A DNA stretch of 64,000 nt from Desulfococcus multivorans (GTDB taxonomy: Bacteria; Desulfobacterota; Desulfobacteria; Desulfobacterales; Desulfococcaceae), in assembly GCF_001854245.1 (NCBI RefSeq), contig NZ_CP015381.1, positions 1,291,001 through 1,355,000 of the forward strand. Direction: 5' to 3'. This document shows positions 7,911 to 15,490 of the stretch, in pieces; within the stretch, counting starts at the first letter, position 1; the number at the start of each line of letters is the position of its first letter. Made by a program: the position numbers and the translations under genes. The notes beneath the pieces were generated by a model that was not told the DNA's origin, ran no database searches, and saw only the letters and a program-made list of their open reading frames with translations.

Positions 7911-8570
7911 TCACGGATTTTGAGACTGATGAGATTCGAAAATACCGCAGGCTTGACCCAAAACAACGGCGTTGGCTTTCGGGTCCGGGGCCCTCGAAAT
8001 GAAGCTGATGACCGCGATCCCGGCTGCACCGGTATCGAGACAGGCGCGGGTGTTGTGAGCGGTGATGCCCCCAATGGCTACTACAGGGAGAGGAGCGGCA
8101 TCGACGATGGCCTTGAGCCCTGAAAGCCCTTTGACCGCCTTGGCATCGGTTTTGGTGCCGGTGGGAAAGATCGGGCCGGTGCCGATGTAATCGCATGACG
8201 ACAGGTCGGTGTTACGCAGCTCATCGAGATTTGAGACGGAGACACCGATAATGGCCTCCCCGCCCAACCGTTGGCGCGCGACAGTGGGGGATATATCCTC
8301 CTGGCCGACGTGAATACCGTCGGCCCCCACGCGTTCGGCCAAGCCTATGTCGTCGTTGATGACTAATGGGATGCCCCACTCGCTGCAGAGCCATCGGATT
8401 TGAAGGATTTCGGGCAAAAAAGCGTCGGAAAATGACTTGTTGCGGTATTGGATCATCGTTGCCCCTGCACCAAGAGCGATCCGGGTCTGTTGTATGGGGG
8501 GACAGCTCGGTGCGTTGTCGTCCGTAATGAAGTAGAAACGCAACATTTTCCTAAGTGGGCGACACTTCAT
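7911..8570 (-). CDS. thiE: Thiamine-phosphate synthase
   Basis: The 219-residue TIM-barrel enzyme couples HMP-pyrophosphate and thiazole phosphate to thiamine phosphate. Family motifs are clear: FITDD at the start, MIQYRNKS, the diphosphate/Mg site INDDIGLAERVGADGIHVGQED, GPIFPTGTKTDA, and VVAIGGITAHN. The start may be ATG 8570 or the internal ATG 8546 (MLRFYFITDD), the latter better matching the family N-terminus and preceded by AGGA. No TPP riboswitch is visible upstream, and no other thiamine gene lies nearby. It is convergent with htpX. Confidence 0.94.
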   Translation of the reverse strand: MKCRPLRKMLRFYFITDDNAPSCPPIQQTRIALGAGATMIQYRNKSFSDAFLPEILQIRWLCSEWGIPLVINDDIGLAERVGADGIHVGQEDISPTVARQRLGGEAIIGVSVSNLDELRNTDLSSCDYIGTGPIFPTGTKTDAKAVKGLSGLKAIVDAAPLPVVAIGGITAHNTRACLDTGAAGIAVISFISRAPDPKANAVVLGQACGIFESHQSQNP

Positions 8571-8800
8571 TTATCTACCGTTCCGTAAAAATTTCCGAGA
8601 AATTTCAGACAGTGCCGCTCCAGCTGTATCCGAGACCATTCTGCTCTCTATGCCAGTGCCGAAGCAAGCGAGTGTCTGGAATATACATAAAGAATATATC
8701 TTGTTGTGGCTAAAAAAACAAGCCGTTATGCAATTGCCGGAACAAACCGGCAAAAGTGATAGCATCTCCTGAGCGGCCCAATTCCAAAAAAGAATGAAAT

Positions 8801-9088
8801 TCACAGAGGGGCCGTCGGCGCCGCTTCTCTGCCGTCATTTTCCGTAACGGCGATTTTTTTTATGAAAATACGTTTGTCCCCCTTTTTGCTGGTGATAATC
8901 GGCCCTGACGCCTGGATGCATTTCCCCACCATGTTCAGAAAAAATTCGCTGTTTTCAATGCTGTAAGTCTCTTCGTTTGTGGTCTGGATCTCCATCTCAA
9001 GGACAATGCCCTCATCGTCCCACGCACAGGGGATCAATATGCCTTCTACCGTATGTGTTTCTCTTCTATTTTTGTTCTTCATCATCAA
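8801..9088 (-). CDS. Hypothetical protein, small beta-rich
   Basis: A 95-residue acidic protein lacking a signal peptide, beginning with three consecutive Met codons (9088, 9085, 9082) after AAAAGGG. The pattern VEGILIPCAWDDEGIVLEMEI, with later EETYSIENS and KRIFIKKI segments, suggests a small beta-barrel or OB-like fold. I do not recognise a family. It is on the same strand as thiE, 230 bp upstream of it. The gap holds a GC-rich hairpin (CCGG-rich, about 8734-8751) and no other feature. Confidence 0.55.
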   Translation of the reverse strand: MMMKNKNRRETHTVEGILIPCAWDDEGIVLEMEIQTTNEETYSIENSEFFLNMVGKCIQASGPIITSKKGDKRIFIKKIAVTENDGREAAPTAPL

Positions 9089-9549
9089 CCCTTTTTATCA
9101 TTGCAGCGTTGGTTTCAAGCCGAATCGAATCCTTAAAAAGGGCACAGCAAATAATATGCCGACAAATTAAATCAAAAGTCAAAAAGAGATTTAAGTGAAA
9201 CAAATCTTATAAAAAGATTCTGCCCATGATCCGATTCATCCCCGTTTTGAAGCCCCGTCTGAAGGCGCCTGAATTTGATGGTGTTACAGGAACCCGGAAT
9301 TCCGAATTGCCATGGCATGTGAACTGGAAGTTCCGGTCTCCAAGGCCTGTGAGATCATCGAATCAGATGACGTCGGGGTCGGGCGGCGCTTGCTGCCGAC
9401 GAATCAGGGGTATGGTCTGATAAAAAATTGAGATGCCGCTGGATTGCAGTTGAATTTGGCGTGAAAGCAACATAAAAGAGGAACTTTAAATTCCGGAGTG
9501 TTCAAAAAGACCCGGTTTACAGGTGGATCGATAGGATTTGGGAGTATCA
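9089..9549. other. Divergent intergenic region with a possible tiny ORF (9312-9431, +)
   Basis: No gene of normal size is supported. One frame, ATG 9312 to TGA 9429-9431 (39 codons), reads protein-like with MACELEVPVSKACEIIE and ends GYGLIKN, but it lacks a ribosome site and has stops directly upstream in frame. It may be the remnant of a larger gene. The rest presumably carries the promoters for the divergent genes at 9088 (-) and 9550 (+); I found no -24/-12 sigma-54 promoter with correct spacing. Confidence 0.35.
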
Positions 9550-10941
9550 ATGGAGTCCGTTCTTGTGATTTGCCGGAACAAGGAAGCCCTTCAGGCCATC
9601 ATATCCGCTTTTCCGAAGGATAGCCGGGTCGATAGGGCTGCAAACCCATCCCGTGCGATGACCTTCTTAAAGAAAAATTCCTATGAATTCGTGTTCATCG
9701 ATATCGATATCCTTCAGGCGTCCTATCCGGATTTACCGATCGATGAAGCGCTGACCGTCTTTCGCAAGGGGCATGAGGCCTCTGAATTTATCGTTATGTC
9801 TTCCAAAAGCCAAATCCGACAGATGGTCAAGGCATTGAAATTCGGGGCCGCCGACTATCTTACCTATCCCGTTGAACCGGAGGAGGTCGCCCTGGTGCTG
9901 AAAAACCTTCGGGAGTCGATGATGCTTGCCTCCGAATTGGCTTATCTAAGAGAGCGTCATTTCCAGGAGGCGGCCTATGAGCTCATCGATTCTCAAAATA
10001 CGGCCATGATCAAGGTGTTTAACAGCATCCGGATGGTTGCTCCGACACGGACCCCCATACTGTTGGTGGGAGAGACCGGTGTCGGGAAAGGGGTTCTGGC
10101 GAGATTGATCCATCGCCAGAGTCATCGTAAGAATGCGCAGTTTATCAGTGTCCATTGCGGTGCAATTCCGGAAACCCTGGTGGAAAATGAACTGTTTGGC
10201 CATGAGAAAGGCGCATTCACCGGCGCTGGTCACAGGAAACTCGGAAAGTTCGAAATCGCAAGTGAAGGTACGATTTTTCTGGATGAGATCGGTACCGTCA
10301 CGCCTCTCATTCAAATCAAACTGCTTCAGGTTCTCCAGGACGGAACCTTCAGCAGACTGGGTGGAGAGGAGGAACTGAAGACCCAGGCCAGGGTGATCGC
10401 CGCTACGAACGCCGATCTGAAACAGATGAGCCAGGAGGGACAGTTTCGGAAAGATCTGTACTATCGCCTCAATGTTTTCCCCATCGAGATTCCCCCGTTA
10501 CGAAAGCGGCTCGAGGACATTCCTTTTTTCGTGGAAATGTTCCTTAAAAAATTGAATCGGCTCTATTGCAAGGAGATCAAGGGAGCGCATCCGTCGGTCA
10601 TTGATGCATTGATGCATTACAGCTGGCCTGGAAACATCCGGGAACTCGAAAATCTGATCGAGCGAGCCTATATCGTGGAAACCTCCAGGTTGCTGACACC
10701 TGAAAGTTTTTCGGTGGAATTGATTGAGGCTGAAGCGGCGACAAAGACAATCCATTCGGGTGCCTCCCTGGCTGAGGGGCGGCGTCGGGCTGTCGAGGTT
10801 TTTGAAAAGCAGTACCTGACGGAGCTTTTGGCACGGCACAGGGGAAGGGTTAAAAGTGCCGCTGCGGATGCCGGCGTCAGCACACGGCAGTTAAGCAAAC
10901 TGATGTTGAAATACGCTCTTAGAAAAGAGGTTTTCAAATAG
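9550..10941 (+). CDS. Sigma-54-dependent transcriptional activator with degenerate receiver
   Basis: A 463-residue NtrC-type protein: receiver-like domain (1-120), AAA+ sigma-54 interaction domain (about 147-375; Walker A GETGVGKG 174-181, GAFTGA loop 221-226, Walker B FLDEIG) and a C-terminal Fis-type HTH (about 430-455, SAAADAGVSTRQLSKLM). The receiver has Asp51/Asp53 in FIDIDIL, but the N-terminal acidic pair is replaced (VLVICRN) and the usual Lys before Pro is Tyr (YLTYPVEP), so phosphorylation may not occur. ATG 9550 is chosen because GGGAG lies 5 nt before. No histidine kinase gene is adjacent, so its signal and targets are unknown. Confidence 0.92.
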   Translation: MESVLVICRNKEALQAIISAFPKDSRVDRAANPSRAMTFLKKNSYEFVFIDIDILQASYPDLPIDEALTVFRKGHEASEFIVMSSKSQIRQMVKALKFGAADYLTYPVEPEEVALVLKNLRESMMLASELAYLRERHFQEAAYELIDSQNTAMIKVFNSIRMVAPTRTPILLVGETGVGKGVLARLIHRQSHRKNAQFISVHCGAIPETLVENELFGHEKGAFTGAGHRKLGKFEIASEGTIFLDEIGTVTPLIQIKLLQVLQDGTFSRLGGEEELKTQARVIAATNADLKQMSQEGQFRKDLYYRLNVFPIEIPPLRKRLEDIPFFVEMFLKKLNRLYCKEIKGAHPSVIDALMHYSWPGNIRELENLIERAYIVETSRLLTPESFSVELIEAEAATKTIHSGASLAEGRRRAVEVFEKQYLTELLARHRGRVKSAAADAGVSTRQLSKLMLKYALRKEVFK

Positions 10942-11183
10942 CTATCGTTCCATGGCAACTTTCAGTCGGAATATCAATTTATTGGCTAAGACATTTCTCC
11001 GCTTGGTCGAAGTAATTCCAGGCACGATCTTCCCGAATGCCGGCTTTCGTTCGACAATTATCCCGATGACATTCCCGCCGACAACTCCCAGCGCATAAAC
11101 AAGCGAAAGCTCCTCGACAACAGGAACGACGGTCCAAGGGGCACTCCTGCGATGATATCTTCGAAGTCAAAGGCAAATTTCAT
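10942..11183 (-). pseudogene. Possible frameshifted small gene remnant
   Basis: On the minus strand ATG 11183 opens MKFAFDFEDIIAGVPLGP, and the frame then degenerates. One base out of phase, a protein-like frame continues from about 11135 to TAG at 10944-10942, containing VVPVVEELSLVYALGVVGG and then IVPGITSTKRRNVLANKL. Joining the two needs a single lost base near a CCCC run. The result would be about 80 residues with a hydrophobic centre. I do not recognise it; chance open frames are possible because all three frames here are open over much of the span. Confidence 0.25.
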
Positions 11184-11506
11184 CCCAACAGCACAGGATT
11201 TTTTTTAAGCGATCCTCCTGGATTTGTTCTCGTGATAGATGGTTTCATCGGTGTGACGCGCCTTTCATAAGTCAAATGTCCGGCAATCACCAATCTATTA
11301 AACCGTTGGCACGTTCGTTGCTGTAGTTTGACGCTACAGGATGGAACGATGTATCCACCATCGATGTCCTGACAATTAAGCTGTTATGATGTCAGCGCTT
11401 CCAAGACGTCAATCGATTTCTTGACGTGATGCTGTGGGTATATTTTTTGATTGGATGCTTGTTTATGCCGTCCGGCGACAGGATTTGATTTGAGAGGAAG
11501 GGAGAT
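11184..11506. other. Intergenic region
   Basis: No coding frame is supported. A perfect inverted repeat ACGTCAA (11406-11412) / TTGACGT (11421-11427) with an 8-nt loop lies about 80 bp upstream of the zinc-ribbon gene, and may be an operator or a small hairpin. An AGGAGG sequence on the minus strand near 11215 is too far from ATG 11183 to serve it. Confidence 0.45.
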
Positions 11507-11752
11507 ATGAGAGTGATACGAAAAGAACAAAAGAAAAAATCGGGTCCTTTGGCATATGCCGATGAACCTGTCCGCGGACTGAAGCCCAGGAAAAAATCGG
11601 CGCGCAAATGCAAGATTTGCGGAAAGGATCCCTCTCCGAATTATTTTTACTGCCCCTCCTGCCATCACCGGGTCAGCCATCATTCGGTGGAGATGGAGGA
11701 AGAGCGGGAGGAATTCGGCATTTCGGAGTGTCAGAACACCTCATCCTATTAG
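11507..11752 (+). CDS. Small zinc-ribbon protein
   Basis: An 81-residue protein with a single treble-clef or zinc-ribbon motif: CKIC (about residue 35) and CPSC (about 49), followed by HHRVSHH, i.e. CxxC-x10-CxxC. The first 30 residues are Lys/Arg rich and the tail is Glu rich. The ATG at 11507 follows AGGAAGGGAG, a strong ribosome site. It is convergent with the methyltransferase gene, and their 3' ends overlap by 12 bp. A nucleic-acid or protein-binding role is plausible, but the family is not recognised. Confidence 0.65.
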   Translation: MRVIRKEQKKKSGPLAYADEPVRGLKPRKKSARKCKICGKDPSPNYFYCPSCHHRVSHHSVEMEEEREEFGISECQNTSSY

Positions 11753-12517
11753 ATGTGACGGCAACCTGTGTCGAGGAATGGACGGTTGGCGCGACGGCGG
11801 ATGAAGGGTGCTTTTCCTGCCGTAAACCACGAGGCTTTTCCCCATCACGACATTCAACAACTGTTCCAGAAAGCGGGTGACCTTGGGATGCCGCATCATG
11901 TCCCACACCAGGAAGCGATGATACGTATTGACAAGAAGCCGGTCGGTCCGATGAAGACCCAGAAGGCATTTCAACCACCAGTAGGGAACATGGAGGCTAT
12001 GGGCGCGATGACATCCTTGCAGCTGGACCTTCGATGCGGTGATGAGGTGCTGTATCGCTTCGCGGCTGTAAATCCGGATATGGCCTCCGGGGGTTGATCG
12101 ATAGGTTTTTGAGAGTGTCCAGCATATTTTTTCAGGAAGATAGCAGGGTACGCTGATAACGAGATCGCCGCCGGGTTTCAGGACGCGAACGAGTTCGGTG
12201 ACGGCGGCCCGGTGAGCAGGGATGTGTTCCAATACTTCGGAGCAGATCACGAGATCGAAGGCGGCGTCGGCGAAGGGCAGGGCAGTGATATCGGCTATTC
12301 CCAGCCGCCACAAACCTCGAATCTCTCCGATTTTGTCCAGCTCGGCCAAACGGTTTCTGGCGTCCAGAAGATCCTTTCCGTTGATGTCGGTTCCCACGGT
12401 CATCGTATCCGGACGGCGGACGGTTTCCGCCATGTGGCGGCCCGTGCCACAACCGACATCCAGAATCCGATGACCGGGTTTGATGGGAATCCGTCTGAAA
12501 TCAACGGTAATCATCAA
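11741..12517 (-). CDS. Class I SAM-dependent methyltransferase
   Basis: A 258-residue Rossmann-fold methyltransferase (Methyltransf_11 type). Motif I is ILDVGCGTG (residues 18-26), the acidic motif II TDIN follows, then CSEVLEHIP and VLKPGGDLVISVP. The C-terminal third carries aromatic and basic residues that may define the substrate. Its start overlaps the end of the upstream glycosyltransferase gene by 17 bp, so the two are translationally coupled. The pair probably modifies an envelope glycan or small molecule; the acceptor is unknown. Confidence 0.85.
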   Translation of the reverse strand: MMITVDFRRIPIKPGHRILDVGCGTGRHMAETVRRPDTMTVGTDINGKDLLDARNRLAELDKIGEIRGLWRLGIADITALPFADAAFDLVICSEVLEHIPAHRAAVTELVRVLKPGGDLVISVPCYLPEKICWTLSKTYRSTPGGHIRIYSREAIQHLITASKVQLQGCHRAHSLHVPYWWLKCLLGLHRTDRLLVNTYHRFLVWDMMRHPKVTRFLEQLLNVVMGKSLVVYGRKSTLHPPSRQPSIPRHRLPSHLIG

Positions 12518-13751
12518 TCACCTCCTGATAAGCGATCGCCGTTTTGACGGCGGCTTCCTGCCACGTAAAATTTTCCTGAACCCGTTTGCGTCCTTTCATC
12601 CCCAGTTCCCACGCGTGGTCAGGATTGTCCATCAGCCGCTGAATCGCCAGGCCGAGGGCATCGGGATCGGCCGGAGGTACCAGTATGCCGGCATCCCCAA
12701 CCACTTCCGGCAGAGCACCGCCGGTGGTCGAAATGACAGGGACACCACAGGCCATCGCCTCTCCCGCCGGAAGACCAAATCCTTCATATACGGAGGGTAC
12801 GACGGCCATTCCGGCTTTTGCATACTCAATAACAAACGCCGCGTCGGTGATTCTTCCGGTGAAGCGGATGTGATCTCCGATGCCGAGTCTGCGGATAAGC
12901 TTGACGACACCGCCGTTCCTTTTGGGCGTTCCGACGACGATGAGTTTCAGATCCGGGGTTTTCCCAGCGATATCTGCGATGGCTTGAAGGAGATAATAGA
13001 GTCCTTTCAAGGGCATGTCGGCGCTGTTGGTCACGATGATCCGACGGGGATCCCGACGGATTTCAGGAACGGGGTGGAACACGTCGGTGTCAATACCGTT
13101 GGGAATAACCCTGAAGCGGTGGTCGGGGATGGAAAACTCCCGGCTGATGTCTGCTCTGGTTCGCTCGGATACGGTGATGATGCGGGAGAATTTCCGGGCT
13201 ACCCGGATTTGCATCCCGATGAATGAATACCATCGTCGGTGCTTCAATTTTTTCCACCATGATCGAACCGATCGGACCGCCACATCCCGGTCAACGGTGA
13301 TGGGATGATGGATCGTGACAATGGCGGGTATTCGGTTTTTGAGTGCCCACACCCCGTAAGAAAGGCTCTGGTTGTCATGGATAATGTCATATCGGTCCAG
13401 CCGGTTTCGTAGAAACTGAAAGGCGCGAATGCCAAAGGTCATGGGTTCGGGAAACCCCATGGTGGAGACGCCGGTCCATTCCAGCAGGTTGATCGGATCC
13501 CGGAGTTCTCGGAGGGAAGGCGTTCTGAACAGATTTTCAGGGTTGTAGAGATCCAGACCGGGCAGGTAGATAATACGGACTCTTTTATCCAGGATCGGCA
13601 GCGGCGGTCCGGAAATGACATCCACTTGATGCCCGAGATTCGTGAGCGCCTTGCTCAGATGTCGGATATAAACCCCTTGCCCGCCGCAATGAGGGTTGCT
13701 CCGATAACTGAGCAGGCAGACTCTCAGCGGCCTCCGGTGACGTTCCGGCAT
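12501..13751 (-). CDS. Glycosyltransferase family 4 (GT-B)
   Basis: The 416-residue GT-B enzyme has an N-terminal acceptor domain starting VCLLSYRSNPHCGGQGVYI and a C-terminal nucleotide-sugar domain with VIPNGIDTDVF, the EX7E motif region VPSVYEGFGLPAGEAMACG, and GGALPEVVGDAGILVPP. These are GT4 (glycosyltransferase group 1) signatures. It is the first gene of a two-gene minus-strand unit with the methyltransferase and is presumably cytoplasmic or membrane-associated. The donor and acceptor cannot be inferred. Confidence 0.9.
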   Translation of the reverse strand: MPERHRRPLRVCLLSYRSNPHCGGQGVYIRHLSKALTNLGHQVDVISGPPLPILDKRVRIIYLPGLDLYNPENLFRTPSLRELRDPINLLEWTGVSTMGFPEPMTFGIRAFQFLRNRLDRYDIIHDNQSLSYGVWALKNRIPAIVTIHHPITVDRDVAVRSVRSWWKKLKHRRWYSFIGMQIRVARKFSRIITVSERTRADISREFSIPDHRFRVIPNGIDTDVFHPVPEIRRDPRRIIVTNSADMPLKGLYYLLQAIADIAGKTPDLKLIVVGTPKRNGGVVKLIRRLGIGDHIRFTGRITDAAFVIEYAKAGMAVVPSVYEGFGLPAGEAMACGVPVISTTGGALPEVVGDAGILVPPADPDALGLAIQRLMDNPDHAWELGMKGRKRVQENFTWQEAAVKTAIAYQEVIDDYR

Positions 13752-14045
13752 GACATCCTTTTTCCTTTCAAAGGTATTGAACCTTCCCAGAGGGAATGGC
13801 GATTGGCGAGGGTCTTACAGCGCTCCTTTCGTTTTCGTCAAGTGCTTTTTCATGGATAATGGGGGATAGCGGCGCTGTTTTTTCTTGACCGGTCATGCCG
13901 TCGTTTCCTAAAACAGGCGTGATTCATAGAGCGGCTTCCCGAGCGCATGAACTGCGCGCCTGGATTTTTTTCGTTTTCCGTGATGTTGATCTGGAATGGT
14001 TTGCATCTTATATCTATTGTAAAAGCGACTCAATGGAAGAGGCTT
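13752..14045. other. Divergent promoter region
   Basis: This 294-bp gap separates the divergent glycosyltransferase (-) and HMG-CoA lyase (+) genes. I see no coding frame, strong hairpin or repeat. Promoters for both directions are expected here but none is clear enough to mark. Confidence 0.4.
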
Positions 14046-14936
14046 ATGGCGATCCCCGAAAAGGTCACCCTGGTGGAAGTGGGCCCTCGCGACGGCTTCC
14101 AGCTGGAACCCAAAATTATTCCTACGGACCTCAAGCTTGAGATGATCACCCGCCTGGCGGCATCCGGACTCAAATACATTCAAGTGGCGTCTTTCGTCAA
14201 TCCCCGGCGGGTGCCCCAGATGGCTGATGCCGATGATCTTGTCCGGCGACTCCCACAGATGCCTTCGGTGACATTTTTCGGTTTGGCGTTGAATGCGGTT
14301 GGGGTGGAACGCGCTTGGCTGTCCGGTCTGAAGTGTATCGAGGTGTCGATTTCCGCAAGTGATGCCCACAGTCGAAGGAATGCGGGTCTGTCCTACGCAT
14401 CGGCCTTACGGGAGGGAGAAAATATGGCTTCCATTGCGGCCGCCGCTGGCATGACGGTAACGGCCAGCGTTCAGTGCGCCTTTGGGTGCGTTTTCGAAGG
14501 TGAGATTTCGATGTCGCGTGTCCTGGACGCCGCCCGAATGTTCACGGCTGCCGGTGTGGCGCGGCTGACGCTGGCCGACACAACGGGAATGGGAACGCCG
14601 CCTGCGGTGGAACGAATGCTTCGTGAATTCGACACGGCGAACCTCGATCTTCCCGTCGGCCTCCATCTCCATGACACCCGGGGTCTGGGCCTGGTCAATG
14701 CGGCCGTCGGGCTTCGGTGCGGTGTCTCTTTCTTTGACACCGCCCTGGGGGGAATGGGTGGCTGCCCTTTTGTCCCCGGGGCTGCCGGAAACATTGCGAC
14801 GGAGGACACCGCTTACCTGATGTCGGCAATGGGCGTCGAAACGGGTGTAGACTGGAAGGCGGTGGCGTCCTGCACGCGGCGCCTGTCCGCCTTTTTGGGT
14901 CGTGACTTGCCGGGCAAACTCTACCGGATGGCTTGA
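14046..14936 (+). CDS. Hydroxymethylglutaryl-CoA lyase
   Basis: The 296-residue TIM-barrel enzyme cleaves HMG-CoA to acetoacetate and acetyl-CoA, typically at the end of leucine degradation. Diagnostic motifs are VEVGPRDGFQLEPK at the N-terminus (metal and substrate binding), HLHDTRGLGLVN (metal His ligands), and GGMGGCPFVPGAAGNIATED, which includes the catalytic Cys loop. The start at ATG 14046 is set by GGAAGAGG upstream and the family N-terminus. It stands alone, divergent from the glycosyltransferase and convergent with the Nudix gene. Related DRE-TIM lyases exist, but the Cys loop fits HMG-CoA lyase best. Confidence 0.9.
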   Translation: MAIPEKVTLVEVGPRDGFQLEPKIIPTDLKLEMITRLAASGLKYIQVASFVNPRRVPQMADADDLVRRLPQMPSVTFFGLALNAVGVERAWLSGLKCIEVSISASDAHSRRNAGLSYASALREGENMASIAAAAGMTVTASVQCAFGCVFEGEISMSRVLDAARMFTAAGVARLTLADTTGMGTPPAVERMLREFDTANLDLPVGLHLHDTRGLGLVNAAVGLRCGVSFFDTALGGMGGCPFVPGAAGNIATEDTAYLMSAMGVETGVDWKAVASCTRRLSAFLGRDLPGKLYRMA

Positions 14937-14953
14937 TGCTGTCGCCAAAAGTG

Positions 14954-15490
14954 TCATCCGCCAGGGGGGTAAAGCGGCGATTGTCCCTCCCGTGCATGGT
15001 ATCGACGAATGAATTTCCGGTGGCTGCTGAAGGCCAGTTCCGGCAACGCTGCGGGAAGAAAGAAACCGACATCGTCTGCATCGTCGCCCGGGACCGGCCT
15101 GCCGTGGAATTCCTTCACCAGGTAACATACCAGGGCCACTGTGTGATAGATTCTGCTGGGATTGGCGTCGGCGTCCAGGATGCGGTCGATGCGGCCGACA
15201 AGGCCCGTTTCCTCCCTGAGTTCCCTCAAAGCCGTCTCCTCTGGTGTCTCTCCCAGTTCCATATATCCCCCGGGAAGGCACCAAAGGCCCCGTTTGGGTT
15301 CAACCCCGCGCCGAACCAAAAGAAGACGGCCCTCGCCGTCGACGGTGATGACGCAGGCGGCGGGGATGGGATTCTCATAGAGGGGCGCGTCGCATCGAAT
15401 GCAGAAGAGGCGCCGACGTCCCTCCCAATCCTTCCGGATCAGTGGATGACGACAGAAGGGACAGTATATTTTTTCAAGGATGCCGTTAAT
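14954..15490 (-). CDS. Zinc-ribbon Nudix hydrolase, probable ATT start
   Basis: A Nudix hydrolase with an N-terminal zinc ribbon: CPFC and CIRC (about residues 10-35), then YENPIPAACVITVDG and the Nudix box GGYMELGETPEETALRELREE. Such proteins hydrolyse nucleoside diphosphates linked to another moiety. The frame has no ATG, GTG or TTG before the zinc ribbon. The best start is ATT at 15490-15488, 9 nt after a perfect AAAGGAG (15506-15500), overlapping the stop of the upstream aldolase gene (ATTAA). That gives 178 residues. A start at TTG 15319 would delete the zinc ribbon and part of the fold. It is convergent with HMG-CoA lyase. Confidence 0.85.
   Translation of the reverse strand: MNGILEKIYCPFCRHPLIRKDWEGRRRLFCIRCDAPLYENPIPAACVITVDGEGRLLLVRRGVEPKRGLWCLPGGYMELGETPEETALRELREETGLVGRIDRILDADANPSRIYHTVALVCYLVKEFHGRPVPGDDADDVGFFLPAALPELAFSSHRKFIRRYHAREGQSPLYPPGG

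Noticed and set aside
8571..8800. TPP riboswitch upstream of thiE
   Set aside because: The conserved CTGAGA and ACC-TGA-TCTGG-type blocks are absent; only a CCGG-rich hairpin is present.
9430..9549. Sigma-54 promoter (TTGGCGTGAAAGCAAC)
   Set aside because: The GG and GC elements are too close together; the -24/-12 spacing is not met.
12480..13226. Long plus-strand open frame inside the glycosyltransferase gene
   Set aside because: It is antisense to a clear GT4 gene with all family motifs; the long opposite frame results from the codon bias of the real gene.
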